A DNA stretch of 64,000 nucleotides from NCBI GenBank assembly GCA_022592445.1, contig JABYQR010000002.1, positions 1 to 64,000 on the forward strand, read 5' to 3'. The translations under genes and the position numbers were made by a program. This document shows, one piece after another, positions 32,087 to 44,749 of the stretch. The DNA comes from Cytidiella melzeri. Its lineage: Eukaryota; Basidiomycota; Agaricomycetes; Polyporales; Irpicaceae. The notes beneath the pieces are model-generated. The model worked only from the letters and a program-made list of their open reading frames with translations, had not been told where the DNA came from and ran no database searches. Position 1 is the stretch's first letter. Each line of letters opens with the position of its first letter.

Positions 32087-33722
32087 TTGTGGGTGGTTGT
32101 GTTATCTTTGGGGTTATTGTTAGTCTCAGGGTGTGTCCAAGTGTCTCACCGGGATATGTGGACACAGGAGGACGCACACCTTGCTGAGATGTGGGATATC
32201 CTGGCGGCCGATCCCGCTGTCAAATTGCTTTTGGGAAATGCGTTGTGGCTGCACAAAAGGGTTTGCATTCTGTTTATTCTATCTACAGCAACTGATTCTG
32301 TATCTAGTTTTGCAAAATGGTTCATGCTGAGAAATGAAAATTTGTGCGCGCTGCTAACACAAACATTGTAGAGATCTTTGGCTCTCTTGGGATTGATTTG
32401 ATAGGGAGTCTCTTGGGACCCCGGGAGCTCAGAGAAACAGCGCTGTTCTGCAAGCTCTAGGCCCTAAAGGTCCCAATGACTACTATTGCAACGTACTATA
32501 TCCTGAAGGCCATGAGAGGGAGATTAACTGGCTGTTTAGGACTAGAAGGATTGTTGTGGTACATAAATCTTGATTATTATAATGCTCCACAGATATTACA
32601 TGTTGCATTGCTAACGTACTATTCTACCAGGTTATACAGAGTGGTATCCTTGTCCAGGGATCTACAAGGGGGGCTCAAGCTACCAACATGCTTTCAAAGG
32701 TGCACCAATGGGGCATCAAAGAGGTGATGCCTGGCCTGATTGCATTTGCAGCGGTTGTTGTGAGTACCATAACCGCGCGGTCGCTTTTGTGTACTGAGCA
32801 TACCATGGTCTAGCTTGTTTGCCTCATTTCTGGTGACAACACTTTCTTACCAAAAAACTCCACCATGACAGTAATCTACAACTATCCGCTCTTTTTTGAC
32901 TGCTCCGTCTGGCTTATGATAACAAAGCGCAATGCTCCAGGCACTCCAGAGTTATTCCAATGGATGAACTACCAGGTCTTTGGGACAGAGAGGTCAGGGG
33001 TGTCAACCAATTCAGGGGATGAAGCATTGGATGGCAATATCAAGGTGCTCAATTATGAGATAGAAGCCATCTTTGACTTAGCAGGTACTGATCCTATAGC
33101 TCGAAGCTTTTTGCCACAATTGGTCGCTGCTCCTCGTCCACCTGCTCGAGGTAGCTCAACTCAACCATTGTCTGCTGCTGTTTGTCCTTTCTCTGGATCC
33201 CCTTCTCCAATGCATGATGCCCCTCGTTCTGCTCCCTCTCGAGCTCCTTCTTTGACACACAATCTGTCTCGTTTGGTCCCTTCTCAAGCTCCTTCAACGG
33301 CATGCAGCGCCTCTTGTCCTGCTCCAGATTGGTCATCTTCCAGTACGCTGTATCCCCCTCATGCTGCCACCTCTCGAGCTTGCCCTCTCGCGCCCCTCAC
33401 CGATCATTCCCGAGTGGCCTCTCCCACCTGGCGTGTCAATGAGGCTGAGCACACACCAATCTCTCGAGGCCCCTCACCTGTTGCCAATGACATCCCGTTG
33501 GTTCTTCTTAGCCATTTTGTACAGTCGCAAGGTGTAGGTGCTAATATACAGTTGTCATTGGCCAATGCTCGCATGTCTTCTGGTATCAAGTTGCGAGATC
33601 AGCCACTACTGCCGGCCGCACCTGCACCCAGACCACAGCGCAGCGGGAATAACACTGCCACTGTTGAGACGGAGCAGCAGCAACCCATTGCAGGTGAACA
33701 GGTGTTGCACAATAGGCCATGA
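32087..33722 (+). pseudogene. DUF6698-like fungal protein gene, cassette A
   Basis: Frames along this stretch resemble fungal DUF6698-type proteins in order. Near 32320: an (A/C)ARxxDT-like motif. At 32460-32520: GPNDYYCNVLYPEGHE. At 32610-32760: TRGAQATNMLSKVHQWGIKE and VMPGLIAFAAVVV, matching the usual ARLHGM.EVTP..IAYAA segment. At 32865-33000: IYNYPLFFDCSVWL and ELFQWMNYQVFG, matching the closing ..WWN.QVFG. Stops and shifts break it near 32460, 32570 and 32815. The last part, 32865-33722, is open for 285 codons and adds a ~200-residue Ser/Pro/Ala-rich tail (RSAPSRAPSLTH repeats). I assign the family from memory of its pattern only. Confidence 0.45.
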
Positions 33723-33791
33723 TAACCAGCATGCAAGGGTTGTGGTCATAAAATATTATGTTGATGATCTGATATGCAAATTTACTCTTTG

Positions 33792-34469
33792 TGTCACAGA
33801 AACAGAGCTCAACGCAGCAACTAGGGACACAATGTGGAAGATGATGACAAGGTAGTGCCAGGCATGTAGCACAATGCTCTCACCAACTATAAACCTTATT
33901 CAGGTTGCTAGCCCAGTAAAGACCAAGTTAGTATTGGGTACTAGCAGCTATGTAGTACAGAGGGGATTTGCTTACCTAGCCCAGTAAAGACCAAGAGGTT
34001 GAGATGGGGGGCTAGGAGCGTACATGCAGCAGTATATATAGACTTTAGGGACCTGCACACAGACCATGTTGGGGGCAGGCTTTGCAAGAAGCCATGTGAA
34101 CAAAGAACAATAGAACAACCTAAAGGAGAACAATAGCTATTGTCTGGACTCTGCCAAGACCTCTAATCGTGAGAAAATCTATCTAGAAGGAGACCAGTTA
34201 TTGTATTCCATTCCCACACCTGTGAGAACACTCTACCATAAAAAGAACAATAGTGAAAGAACAATAGGAGTCCATGTGAACAGTATCCATAACATCAAAC
34301 CCTAGCTATGGGCTGAGCCATGTGGTTGTATATGGGCACTTAATAGACATGCAAGGGGTTTGTACAGAGAGGGTTGCAACTGGGTCGCAACCAGGTTTCA
34401 ACCAGGTTTCAAAGGTAATGACTAGAGGTAAAATGCAAAAAATAAGGGCTAGTCAGGCCATCCATGACA
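33792..34469 (-). repeat. Solo LTR (family 2), target duplication CTTTG, copy A
   Basis: Flanked by perfect CTTTG repeats (33787-33791, 34470-34474). Ends TGTCATGG and GTGACA on the minus strand. Inserted just downstream of the DUF6698-like gene. Confidence 0.9.
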
Positions 34470-34497
34470 CTTTGCTTGTGAACCTCAACTATTATAC

Positions 34498-35220
34498 TGA
34501 CACGGAGACGGGGCTCGATGTGACAAACAGGGACACGGAGTGGATATCGACGAGGAGGTGGTGGCAGGCGTGAAGCACAATGCTCTCACCAGCTATCAGA
34601 CTTTGTTCAAGTTATCTAGCCTAGCCCAGTAAAGACCAAGTTAGTATTGAGTACTACTAGCTATGTAGTACAGGAGGGAGTGGCTTACCTAGCCCAGTAA
34701 AGACCAAGCGGTCAAGATGGAGGCTAGGAGCGTACATGCAGCTGCTTATATAGACTTCAGGGACCTGCGCACAGACCATGTTGAAGGCAGGCTTTGCAAG
34801 AAGCCGTGTGAACGAAGAACAAAAGAACTACCTAAAGGAGAACAATAGCTATTGTCTAGACCTTGCCAAGAACTCTACTTGTGAGAGAATCTATCTAAAA
34901 GGAGACCAACTATTGTATGCCATTTTCACACCTGTGAGAACATCCTTCTATTAAGAGAACAATAGGGAAAGAACAAAAGGAGTCCATGTGATCGGTATCT
35001 ATGACGTCAAACCCTAGCTATGGGCTGAGCCATGTGTTTGTAGCCATGTGGTCTTACTTAAGCTAAGTCACATGCCAGTGTGACGTAGTAGCAAGTAATG
35101 TGACCATGTGGAGCATCTAAGCCACGTGATACGGGTGCTTAATAGACGTGCAAAGGAGTTTTATAGATAAAAACAAGAGGTAAATTGCGAAAATTGAGGG
35201 CTAGTCGGGCCATCCACAAC
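34498..35220 (-). repeat. Solo LTR (family 2), target duplication TATAC, copy A
   Basis: Flanked by perfect TATAC repeats (34493-34497, 35221-35225). It lies only 28 bp from the previous solo LTR in the same orientation; separate target duplications show two independent insertions. Confidence 0.9.
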
Positions 35221-35940
35221 ATATACATGTTGTTTCTCTGCATTCACAATGAGAGGAGCTTGCACAATAGTCAGTATCAGAAGTATAGCAGGTAACAAGA
35301 ACTGGCTCATATTATATATCAATTATACAGTGTATACCGTCTTATAGTGCAGCAGTTTTAATCACTGAGTTGGTGCTTATACTACTTCACCTGCGCGGTA
35401 AGGGTTTGAATCTGACTCAGTGTAATAAACAGTAAACAATCTTGTACTGGAGTAATAGATGGTGTACTGATATTACAAACCCTACATTCAATTCAGAGTA
35501 ATAAGTAAGTAGTGGTCGATAACAATCTGTATAAGACACTGTCATTGAGTAAGTAAAAATCAATGTCATAAAGTAAGTGTATCTATACACTTCAGTACAA
35601 ATCAGTAAGTCAAAATCAATATTGCAGATGTAATCAAGTAAGGATTGGTAAGAAAGGTCTAACTAATAGCTTCATTTGCAACGAGTGATCAAGATGGTCT
35701 TTAGAGACCTATAGACATCCGTATGTCCATCTAGATGTGCTCAGCTTCAAGTCACGCGCTCTAAAGGTGAACAAGCTGGCTAGATGAAGAGGGTATAATC
35801 TAGAGGACATCATATCATTCAGATGAATTGATGATCTCTATATGATTACTGCCAGCTCTGGAGGCCGTTCAGAGGTGCTCCGCGCCTATCACTGCATCTA
35901 GCCGTCTAGATGAGTCTAGGAGTGCTTTCGAAATGTCTGA
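35221..35940. other. Spacer closing cassette A
   Basis: No gene. A tRNA-like stretch near 35372-35418 has an A-box-like CACTGAGTTGGT and, 41 bp on, a B-box-like GGTTTGAATCT; it may be a decayed SINE or tRNA relic. The end has inverted short motifs such as CTAGCCGTCTAGATGAG. Repeated at 46179-46900. Confidence 0.35.
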
Positions 35941-36225
35941 CAAGTAAGGCCGTGCATAGAGAGACACCCACCTGGGTGATGCTCACAGAAAGATTTCCCA
36001 TCAGACCAACAGCGAGCGTACCATATACATCTTGAATCATGTAGCCGAGTTTTTGTGTCAAAATACATTTGCGACCCTCATCATCCGTTATCTCCCCCTC
36101 GCAAACCATCTCAGCGACTCGCGTCTGACGGCGGGTATCGCGCAGCCACCTATAAGTCAGCCCAAATCAACGTTAACCAAACCATCAAATGACATATCAA
36201 GTCATGGAAAACGTACCTCCACACC

Positions 36226-36892
36226 CTACTTCTTCTTGCTGTGCCAATCGTCCCAGTACTTATCCAGAGCATCCCTCTGAACCTGCTTCTCGACGTGATT
36301 GTTGTCGTAATCAGCACGGGTGGGCCTCTTACTGGGATACAGCCCCTACGAGATCTGTACCCCAGTAATGTACGTCCCCGACCGACCGTTGCCCCACCCA
36401 CAGTAGAAATGGACACCGCTCGTGTGAGCAGTGTACGCCGCGTAGCAAGCGTCAAAGTCCGCCTTCTTCGGGGCCTGGAAGTCCGGGACCGGGAGCCACT
36501 TGTAGCCAATTCCCGCCTTGGTCAGCGCATCCTGTTGGGCCTTGGACAGCTGGTTGGCGTTGGCGCTGATGATGAACTTGACGGATTTGCCTTGGAGGTA
36601 CTTGATGGCGTCAGCGTCCATGTTCTGGTCGCTGTCGGACCCGCCGGCGCCGTCGGGAGGGACGCCTTTGTAGTGGGGGCAGGCGGAGCGGGTGGAGGAC
36701 TGGTTTTTAATCTTGAACGACCGCCAGTTAGGGAAGATGTCGGCGTTGGCATTGGCAGCGGCGGCAGCAGTCTCGACGGCGGCAGTCTCGACGGAAGCCT
36801 CTCTATAACGTTTGCAATAATGAGAGGAATGCTCGAAGTTGGAAGATTTGAGGAAAGGACTCTACGCACTGGATAGACTCGGACTCGGACAT
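36226..36892 (-). pseudogene. Tyrosine-phosphatase-like gene, copy B, premature stop
   Basis: Same two-exon structure as copy A (ATG at 36890-36892, MSESESIQ). It is 6 bp shorter in the Ala/Glu linker. A TCG-to-TAG change at 36346-36348 stops translation ten residues after the P-loop Arg, in VQIS*, removing the last ~50 residues including the conserved NNHVE segment. The P-loop is intact, but loss of the C-terminal helices should inactivate it. A and C have Ser at this codon. Confidence 0.75.
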
Positions 36893-39499
36893 TGTTGTAT
36901 GGTTTCTCGTACGAAGATAGACGGGTTTGCAAGTTGTCTGTAGAATTAGACGTGTTGTCCGGGCTGCTTTTATAGGCTACTCACCACGCCTACAAATTGC
37001 AGAGTGGCGACATTGTATCACCGTCCATTCCAGCGCTTAGCGACCACCGTTGGCTGGAAAGGGTCCAGGAAAGGTTCCAGATGAGCCAGGGAAGACGTGG
37101 AAAGGGCACAAGAACATAGCGTTAACATGTTCTTAACTTAGCACAAGTGTGGGACGTCCTGAGGCAAAGTACAATGGATGTGCACGCAGGTCGGTGGGGA
37201 CCGCAGGAGCACGAGTGGCGGAGGATGTACATCTCCGTGATAATATGGAAAGGTGGAAAAATTGTGTCAGCCAGGTAGAGGCTGCGAAGACAAGAGTCGA
37301 ATGTCATGTGTGCCAATGCATACAGTAGTAGCGTAGACATGCTTACAATAAGATGTCAGTTTGACTTTCGAGTGCAGGTCGCATACCAGTGAGGCACCTT
37401 TTCTCCTCGTCGTCGTCTGAAGTCTATGTGTGCCTGTGCGTGCAGGGTGTGTGGTCAGACAGAGATCCTGAGGCACGAAGTTGAACGCCCGTCTATCGGG
37501 GAGACTAGCTGAAAGGTTCCCCACATACTTTCCCTGACTAACTTCAACCAAGGGGTCTCCAACTCAACGACAAACACGCTCACAGCGTCCTACGCACCAT
37601 TCACCCAGACTCTTGTCAGCGCGCGTATACCGAAGAAGATGGGGTGAAAGATTGGTCAAGGAATCGGTCCGTGCTTGACGTACGAGCGGAAAGGAGCACA
37701 GGAGGGAGAGGCAGACGAGGAAGACGAGGATTGACACGCCGCTGGAAGTTCTACCGCGGAAAGACAGCTCGCTTTGCCTGGGGAACTTGCTGGCGAGTTT
37801 GTAGGCATGCAAGGGGACGGGAAACAGAAACGGCCGCTTTTAGCTGGTGAGTGTCTGTGTGCGTGCGCGAGTTGTGTGTGGTTTTTGACTGACTCATGGG
37901 TGCTTATGCTGGGCATGGTCTGGGGGCACTCGTCGACGCAAGATGGACGGAAGTTCGCGTATGAAGAGGATGCAAAGGACGATCGCATTGCGATGTACTC
38001 ATTGCGGCTCGCTTGATCGAAAGCGGTAGAGTCGTCTTGCAAGGGCACACAGACGTTCAAAGACAACATGATCAACAGCGACTGAGGACCGACAGTATGT
38101 ACTCAAAATCAGTTACTATTTGTATATTGTGAGGTTCCCTATACCTGACGTCCCCAAAGGCTGGAAGCCGTAGCCAAGGCGTGTATGTGAGCTACACACC
38201 CTCGAGGAGATCAGACACTCAAGGAAGGGCAAGAAACCCCCAAAGACACGTGCGGATTGGAAGACTAGCTTGCTCACATCCGACGAGGTGCGCAAAATTA
38301 CAGTCTCTGACGGTACGTAGGCACAGGTACGCTCAGCATTTGGTTTCATGTCGCAAACCAACAGAGCGTGTCCCGAGACAATCAGAGCGGGGTGGAAACA
38401 GTAGTAATTATCAACTCACCGGAATTGTAATTACTACCTATTTTGCGCCTTGCTACCGTTTCATTCAATTCCCCTGTTGCAGAATATTTTCAGGAGTCAG
38501 CACTGCCCAGCAATATGCGGGAAGTGGTGCACACATAAAGACATATTACAAAGTTGCCAATGGAGACGTCGATTGAACACAGGACAGGCTGGGACAGCCT
38601 TGGTGGCGCCGTTGGGTGGCGCCGTTGCACTCCAACTGCCGTCTCCCACCTTGGCTTGATTCCCCTGTCGCAGATTCCACAATACCCTTAGGAGTCAGCG
38701 ATGGGTCAAAAATATCGCGCGGCAACGACTAGATCTCCTCGCCGTGCGTCGACATGCCTTGCGGCCTTGTGCTCCAATTTCGCAGGTCACAGCGAGTCTG
38801 TTCGCGGTACGGTGCACTTTGCCTCGCGTGTCCTGTACGGGAAATAACGAGACCCTCTGATTAATCGATCAACGTTCGGCTTGTGAGCACTGCTTCAAAC
38901 TTAGTTACTGATGAAAAACAGACTGTAACCGAGTTACTAATCAAAAACCAGACTGCAACCGAGTTACTGATTAAAAAAAGACTGCAACTAATTGCTCTCC
39001 ATCCCGCAGTGCTATCAACCGCTGGGAGCTAGAGGCTGTTCCGAACATACATTTGGTGGTTACCATCACTTATCAATCATTGCCTCAGCAACCAACCTAA
39101 CCTTTTCTGGATGTTATCTAAGTATGTGTGCACTGTTTTTTGCATCAGCACAGCAGAGCCACAAGCTATATAAAACCCCTTGTTGCCACTATTCTTGCAC
39201 CCAGCATATCTCATTTCTCCAGCCTTTCATTGCTTCAGTGCCAGTCAGTGATTACTTCATTGTCTGTGCTCTTCCCCTGTACTGAGACTGTTCTTACAGC
39301 TAGTTGTCTTACTGTCTTCTTGAACCCCTCTCAAATCACACTTCCTGCTACTTCAGGTCTTTGTGTTGATTAAGCACTGGTTGGTGAGTACTTTGTTGTC
39401 TACATTGCACTTGCCTCAGATCACTGTACTAACTGCTCTTGCAGCTAGCCATCTTACTTCCCTTTCAAACTCCTGTTCAAACACCCTTGCTACACCATC

Positions 39500-39940
39500 A
39501 TGCAACTCTTGACCCCTTTTATCTTGTTTGCCACCATCTTCACTGGCACATTCCACATGGTATCTGTGTCTGCCCTTCCGTACGACAGTACAGAAGTCTC
39601 CCGCCATCCAGTTCCCTTCAGCAACAACAACAGCTTGGAGAGACGGAGCCCCATGAACGACGACCAGTTGAAGGCAAAAATGCAGGATGTTCACAGCCAA
39701 TTTGATTGGCTAGACCTTGATGCAGCTTACGAAGCTGTTGCACGGATGAGGAAAAACCCAGCTAAGTTTGATCAGATTTCAGATTATATACGTGGTACAG
39801 GCTCAAGGCCTCAGGATCTATCTGCAGAAGATGAGGAACATGCCAGGCTCATGTCACAGTGGATAGATAAACTCCATGAAAATGGAATTAACGCAGAAAA
39901 CCTTTTACAAGCCTATTTTGGAATCCGTACTCCAAAGTAG
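39500..39940 (+). CDS. Small secreted protein with processed propeptide, copy B
   Basis: 146 residues. Signal peptide, pro-region and the LERR dibasic site match copy A except Leu7-to-Phe. The mature domain (from residue 50) is different: MNDDQLKAKMQDVHSQFDWL, AYEAVARMRKNPAKFDQI, then GTGSRPQDLSAEDEEHARL and a longer C-terminus (LLQAYFGIRTPK). It is acidic and helical, no cysteine. It has the same 5'UTR intron (39384-39444) and TATA box. This and copy A look like two functional variants of one secreted product. Confidence 0.75.
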   Translation: MQLLTPFILFATIFTGTFHMVSVSALPYDSTEVSRHPVPFSNNNSLERRSPMNDDQLKAKMQDVHSQFDWLDLDAAYEAVARMRKNPAKFDQISDYIRGTGSRPQDLSAEDEEHARLMSQWIDKLHENGINAENLLQAYFGIRTPK

Positions 39941-41169
39941 AACACATCAGCATGTACTAGAAACTCCAGTACTTTGTAGTCCATATCCATTGGTCAGTAG
40001 ATTCATAGTATCAGTTGAAACAGTAGCCTGTATTGATGCAGCAGTGGAAAGCAGTCAATAACTTATAAAAGATGGAACAATTGAAGTTACCAGCAGTAGA
40101 GTAATGAAGTAATGGACATGGTTGAAGTAGTAAACAACTGAGAAGAATGTGCCTGGATGAAGTTTCCCTGGGTATAATCAGCCTGCAGTAAGCTAGCCTG
40201 TAGATAACTTAGGAAATTCATGCAGCATTTACTATACATTCTCAGTTTCATTTGAGAAATGTTCCAACAAATCAAAAATGCAGCCACATGCTATAAATGG
40301 CCACACCTTGAAGGGTAATATCTACCTTGTTAGTCACATATAGACTTTTATACAGCCTGAGACCAGTTCTATATATTATATCAATAGGACAGGAAACAAT
40401 TCATGCCACTAGCCTCTCTGTGTGTATCAAAATATGCATGTTCTCCTCTGTCCTTTCAAAACATCAAAAAGTGCCCACTCTTGGTGAAATCACTTATACT
40501 ACTGTCAAAGTAGTATCACAATCCCATGGAAATACATCACATACAAGTTTCCAGCTATCTCCCAGCATTATTCATGCTTCAATAGGTCAAGAACCCCCCA
40601 AAAAGTGAAGAAGAAGGTCAGTTACAATTCCTGAAGAATGAAGAAGAATTGTTCCAGTGTGCTCCAGCACATTGATGCTTTTTCAGATATGACTGTTTTG
40701 TCCCCCAAAGTGTGTGAATCTGATGGGATAATACAGTCAGTAACAGTCTCAATATCAAAGCAATGAATACAGTTGATGACATCACATTGACTTTGTTATG
40801 AGCCCTTTATTACTTTGTATCATATCACTTTTGCAATAAAAATGCACTTTTCGATCTTTACAGACTGCATATGGGCACCAATTTGTACAATTTATACATC
40901 ATCGGATAGCCCTATCTTTTGGCAACATCCTGGTACAAAGATCCTGTCAATTGATGTGGAACTGAGCAAGTTATGGCCAGTATACTGAAAAAAAAGTCAC
41001 TCAGACTCAGATGTGAACTCCACTCTTGCTGGCAGATGACGTCAAATTATGGTCAAGTACATGCACAGTATTCTACAGACAATTGCTTGCTCTCTGAACA
41101 AGGAATACAAGCAGAACACATGCCACAAGTATTGTTGGCTCTGAGCAAGAGTTACAAGTAGTTTGGAAT

Positions 41170-41868
41170 TGGAACAGAGATGGGACTCGACTTGACAAAC
41201 AGGGACACGAGGTGGAAAACGATGAGGAGGTAGTGGCAGGTATGAAGCACAATGTTTCACGAGCTAGCAAGCTTATTCAGAAAGCTAGCTCAGTAAAGAC
41301 CAAGTTAGTATTGTTACTTCCAGCTATGTAGGGGGTTGCTTACCTAGCCAGTAAAGACCAAGAAGCTGAAATGGGGGACTAGAAGCATACATGCAGCAGC
41401 TTATATAGACTTCAGAGCCTGTGCACAGACCATGCTTGGCATGAAGTTGTGTGAGCAGAAAGAATGATCAAACTACCTAAACAAGAACAAGAGCTATTGT
41501 CTGGACTCTGTCAAGACCTCTACCCATGAGAGAATTTATCTAGAAGGAGACCAGTCTTTGTATTCAGTTCCCACACTTGTGAGAACACTCTACAATAAAG
41601 AGAACAATGGTAAAAGAACAATAGAAGTCCAGGTGAACAGTATCTATGACGCCAAACCATAGCTACAGGCTGGGCCATGTGGTTGTAGCCATGTGGTCCT
41701 ACATAAGCTGAGTCACATGCCAATGTGACGTAGAAGCAAGTAACGTGACTATGTAGAGCATCTGAACCACGTGATATGGGTGCTTAATAGACATGCAAGG
41801 GGTTCACAAAAGGGTAAAACTAGAGAAAAAATGCAAAACATTAAGGGCTAGTTGGGCCATCCGTGACA
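41170..41868 (-). repeat. Solo LTR (family 2) in module R, copy B
   Basis: Allelic counterpart of 25310-26008 at the same site, so it was inserted before the cassette multiplied. Module R of copy B surrounds it from about 40625 to 42926, with the two-unit tandem repeat at about 41915-42205. Confidence 0.85.
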
Positions 41869-43046
41869 GGAGGCCAACAAAACATTCTCAACCCCTACAT
41901 CCTTGAACAATGGAATTTTTTTAGTTGCATCAGCAGTGAGAACTGCATCTGATTGTCCCACAAATTTTCACAACCATTAGTTGCTCTCTACATAGGAATC
42001 ACAATCAGAACACAGCCTGTGGCAGTTCAATGGGGATGAGGCAGTTCAGACATCAACAGGACATGGTTGCATCAGCGGCAAGCACTGCATCTGAGTGTTC
42101 CACAAAGTTTCACAATCATAAGTTGCTCTCCAAGCAGGAGTTACAATCACAACACAGCCTGTTGCAGTTTCAATGGGGATGAGGCAGTTCAGACATCAAC
42201 AGGACACATGTAACATGTTCTGGGAGTCAATCTAATGGGACACCCTCAAGCCCTTTATTCTTGAAGCAAGTAATTTTCTGACATCAACAGCAAGTTTTGA
42301 TGAGTGATTGTTGCATCAGCAGTGAACACTGCACATAATTAATTTCAAGACATATGAAGCCCCTTGCTACCATTGGTGGCTACCTTCATCAATGTATGGC
42401 TCCTTTTACAGCAACCAAACTTATCAATTGTAGTGCAGTCACTTTGTTCCAGATCAATTTGCTCATGAAAGGTGTCACCAATAGCAAATTCCCGAATACA
42501 TTAAATGTTTTTGACCAGATTACTTGGCAAGGTCCTGACCAGGAACAGAGTTGTTTACTGAGGTTCTTTTGGGCAACAAAGCCACTGGTTCAAGTAACTA
42601 TTTCAGGCTATATGATTCATTCAATTTGTTATCAGTAACATGGTTACTTGTAACCCTTCTCCTGCAGTTTACCAAATTGTATTCGGATTAGTGAACACCA
42701 TCTCAAGGAAGACGCATGTCAAACATAGCATTAGGAAGACCGGCAAGCAGCAAGTACGATTCCTGAAGATTGAATGAAATAATACTTTTTGAGCCAAATT
42801 TGTAAGTGAACTTGGTGCTGGTAGCAGCCTGAACAAGTGGTTTTGTTGGGAATAGCTTCTTCAATGAGTAATGTATGGTAAGTTGGTTTGGAGCACACAA
42901 TCATACATGAAAGAAGAGGGACTGTAACACTTTCTTTTACTTTCTTGACGCTTCGAGTTGCACTAGGTTTAGCTAGGTCTCTTAGGCCACCTTGCATTCA
43001 CTACGTACACATTTGCGCTCTATGACCCTTCCACTTCTTTGCCACT

Positions 43047-44680
43047 TTGTGGGTGGTTGTGTTATCTTTGGGGTTATTGTTAGTCTCAGGGTGTGTCCAA
43101 GTGTCTCACCGGGATATGTGGACACAGGAGGACGCACACCTTGCTGAGATGTGGGATATCCTGGCGGCCGATCCCGCTGTCAAATTGCTTTTGGGAAATG
43201 CGTTGTGGCTGCACAAAAGGGTTTGCATTCTGTTTATTCCATCTACAGCAACTGATTCTGTATCTAGTTTTGCAAAATGGTTCATGCTGAGAAATGAAAA
43301 TGTGCGCGCTGCCAACACAAACATTGTAGAGATCTTTGGCTCTCTTGGGATTGATTTGATAGGGAGTCTCTTGGGACCCCGGGAGCTCGGAGAAACAGCG
43401 CTGTTCTGCAAGCTCTAGGCCCTAAAGGTCCCAATGACTACTATTGCAACGTACTATATCCTGAAGGCCATGAGAAGGAGATTAACCGGCTGTTTAGGAC
43501 TAGAAGGATTGTTGTGGTACATGAACCTTGATTATTATAATGCTTCACAGATATTACATGTTGCATTGCTAACGTACTATTCTACCAGGTTATACAGAGT
43601 GGTATCCTTGTCCAGGGATCTACAAGGGGGGCTCAAGCTACCAACATGCTTTCAAAGGTGCACCAATGGGGCATCAAAGAGGTGATGCCTGGCCTGATTG
43701 CATTTGCAGCGGTTGTTGTGAGTACCATAACCACGTGGTCGCTTTTGTGTACTGAGCATACCATGGTCTAGCTTGTTCACCTCATTTCTGGTGACAACAC
43801 TTCCTTACCAGAAAACTCCACCATGAAAGTAATCTACAACTATCTGCTCTTCTTTGACTGCTCCGTCTGGCTTATGATCACAAAGCGCAATGCTCCAGGC
43901 ACTCAAGAGTTATTCCAATGGATGAACCACCAGGTATTTGGGACAGAGAGGTCAGGGGTGTCAACCAATTCAGGGGATGAAGCATTGGATGGCAATATCA
44001 AGGTGCTCAATTATGAGATAGAAGCCATCTTTGACTTAGCAGGTACTGATCCTATAGCTCGAAGCTTTTTGCCACAATTGGTCGCTGCTCCTCGTCCACC
44101 TGCTCGAGGTAGCTCAACTCAACCATTGTCTGCTGCTGTTTGTCCTTTCTCTGGATCCCCTTCTCCAATGCATGATGCCCCTCGTTCTGCTCCCTCTCGA
44201 GCTCCTTCTTTGACACACAATCTGTCTCGTTTGGTCCCTTCTCAAGCTCCTTCAACGGCATGCAGCGCCTCTTGTCCTGCTCCAGATTGGTCATCTTCCA
44301 GTACGCTGTATCCCCCTCATGCTGCCACCTCTCGAGCTTGCCCTCTCGCGCCCCTCACCGATCATTCCCGAGTGGCCTCTCCCACCTGGCGTGTCAATGA
44401 GGCTGAGCACACACCAATCTCTCGAGGCCCCTCACCTGTTGCCAATGACATCCCGTTGGTTCTTCTTAGCCATTTTGTACAGTCGCAAGGTGTAGGTGCT
44501 AATATACAGTTGTCATTGGCCAATGCTCGCATGTCTTCTGGTATCAAGTTGCGAGATCAGCCACTACTGCCGGCCGCACCTGCACCCAGACCACAGCGCA
44601 GCGGGAATAACACTGCCACTGTTGAGACGGAGCAGCAGCAACCCATTGCAGGTGAACAGGTGTTGCACAATAGGCCATGA
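43047..44680 (+). pseudogene. DUF6698-like gene, copy B
   Basis: Counterpart of 32087-33722. The first open part is longer here (123 codons, 43047-43418), ending SLGIDLIGSLLGPRELGETALFCKL. The last 285-codon ORF (43823-44680) starts MKVIYNYLLFF as in C but, after 43936, is identical to A. Same stops between the parts. Confidence 0.45.
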
Positions 44681-44749
44681 TAACCAGCATGCAAGGGTTG
44701 TGGTCATAAAATATTATGTTGATGATCTGATATGCAAATTTACTCTTTG

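Larger units (their letters stand above)
19154..35940. repeat. Tandem cassette copy A (16.8 kb)
   Basis: First of three head-to-tail copies; each begins at AAGTAAGGCCGTGCATAG. In order it holds an orphan exon and phosphatase-like gene (-), 2 kb of non-coding upstream sequence, a secreted-protein gene (+), repeat module R with a solo LTR, an MSA element, a DUF6698-like gene (+), and two solo LTRs (-). Copy A alone has a MITE-like insertion (22153-23020) and a 4.9-kb extra segment (27069-31967). Confidence 0.9.

Noticed and set aside
33740..33830. YYVDDL motif resembling a reverse transcriptase catalytic box
   Set aside because: It lies just before a solo LTR insertion; the following residues are LTR sequence, and no other reverse transcriptase motif is nearby.
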